A DNA stretch of 5,604 nt from Anaerolineae bacterium (GTDB lineage Bacteria > Chloroflexota > Anaerolineae > J102): contig JALWDV010000041.1 in assembly GCA_027036755.1 (NCBI GenBank), positions 1-5,604 of the forward strand, read 5' to 3'. Each line of letters begins with the position of its first letter. The stretch's first letter is position 1. The notes beneath the pieces are model-generated. The model worked only from the letters and a program-made list of their open reading frames with translations. It ran no database searches and was not told where the DNA came from. Made by a program: the position numbers and the translations under genes. Positions 5,436 to 5,604 of the stretch are shown in pieces.

Positions 5436-5598
5436 AAATTTGGCTCCACTGCAAAAAGGTCATTTCACCACGGAGACACGGAGGACACGGAAAAAATAGT
5501 GGTAGTTCACAGAGAAATTTCTCTCCAAATCTCACCTTTTTCTTCCTCCGTGCGCTCTGTGCCTCCGTGTTGAAGGTTTTTTCAGTACAGCCAAATTT
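5436..5598. repeat. Large imperfect palindrome, MITE-like or dispersed intergenic repeat
   Basis: The 163-base block is symmetric about position 5517. Outer arms AAATTTGGCT (5436-5445) and AGCCAAATTT (5589-5598) pair perfectly. 5470-5491 pairs with 5547-5568 at 18 of 22 positions (ACGGAG-type units against CTCCGT-type units), and the centre holds a perfect 14-base palindrome AGAGAAATTTCTCT (5511-5524). Short units CACGGAG/CACGGAGG recur in the left arm. It is visibly AT-richer than the genes around it and has no plausible open frame, so any mobility would need help in trans. Weak pairing may continue to the window end, so the right boundary is uncertain. No target duplication could be identified. 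The rest of 5335-5604, apart from the smaller hairpin at 5373-5419, shows nothing else. Confidence 0.7.
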
Positions 5599-5604
5599 AG
5601 AATC

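Overview
The window looks like chromosomal DNA of a GC-rich, free-living bacterium, most likely a member of the Chloroflexota (Anaerolineae or Caldilineae type). That placement is inferred from three things: a lipoprotein joining a Pro/Thr-rich linker, an NBR1-type Ig-like domain and an SdrD-B-like domain ending in 'NFGWDYE', a domain style I associate with this phylum; dispersed GC-rich palindromic repeats between genes; and a stand-alone hisE. No rRNA, tRNA, CRISPR array, transposase or phage gene is visible.

Layout, left to right. Positions 1-116 hold one copy of a multi-hairpin repeat, cut by the window edge. Positions 117-468 are non-coding and carry a second group of GC-rich hairpins (247-348) and a small decayed piece of the first repeat (445-468), which touches the stop codon of the next gene. 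A GH20 beta-N-acetylhexosaminidase gene runs leftward (2331-469). Head-to-head with it, 17 bases away, is a rightward C-terminal relic of a multicopper oxidase (2349-2639) with all visible copper ligands intact but no N-terminal three quarters. hisE (phosphoribosyl-ATP pyrophosphatase) runs leftward (2994-2701). A second, nearly identical copy of the repeat (3096-3211) lies upstream of hisE, in the divergent gap before a rightward two-gene unit: a secreted lipoprotein (3358-4713) and, three bases later, a CYTH-domain protein (4717-5334). The last 270 bases are AT-richer, lack a gene, and hold a hairpin (5373-5419) and a large imperfect palindrome (about 5436-5598) that looks like a MITE-type or dispersed intergenic repeat.

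The genes do not form one pathway. GH20 is probably cytosolic amino-sugar salvage, hisE is histidine biosynthesis, and the lipoprotein/CYTH pair is a likely operon of unknown purpose. The most notable features are non-coding: two direct repeats (113 of 116 bases identical, no gaps) bracketing GH20, the oxidase relic and hisE; the hairpin design of that repeat, where different stems present the same loop core; and the palindrome at the right end. I see no convincing new defence, CRISPR-like or biosynthetic system.
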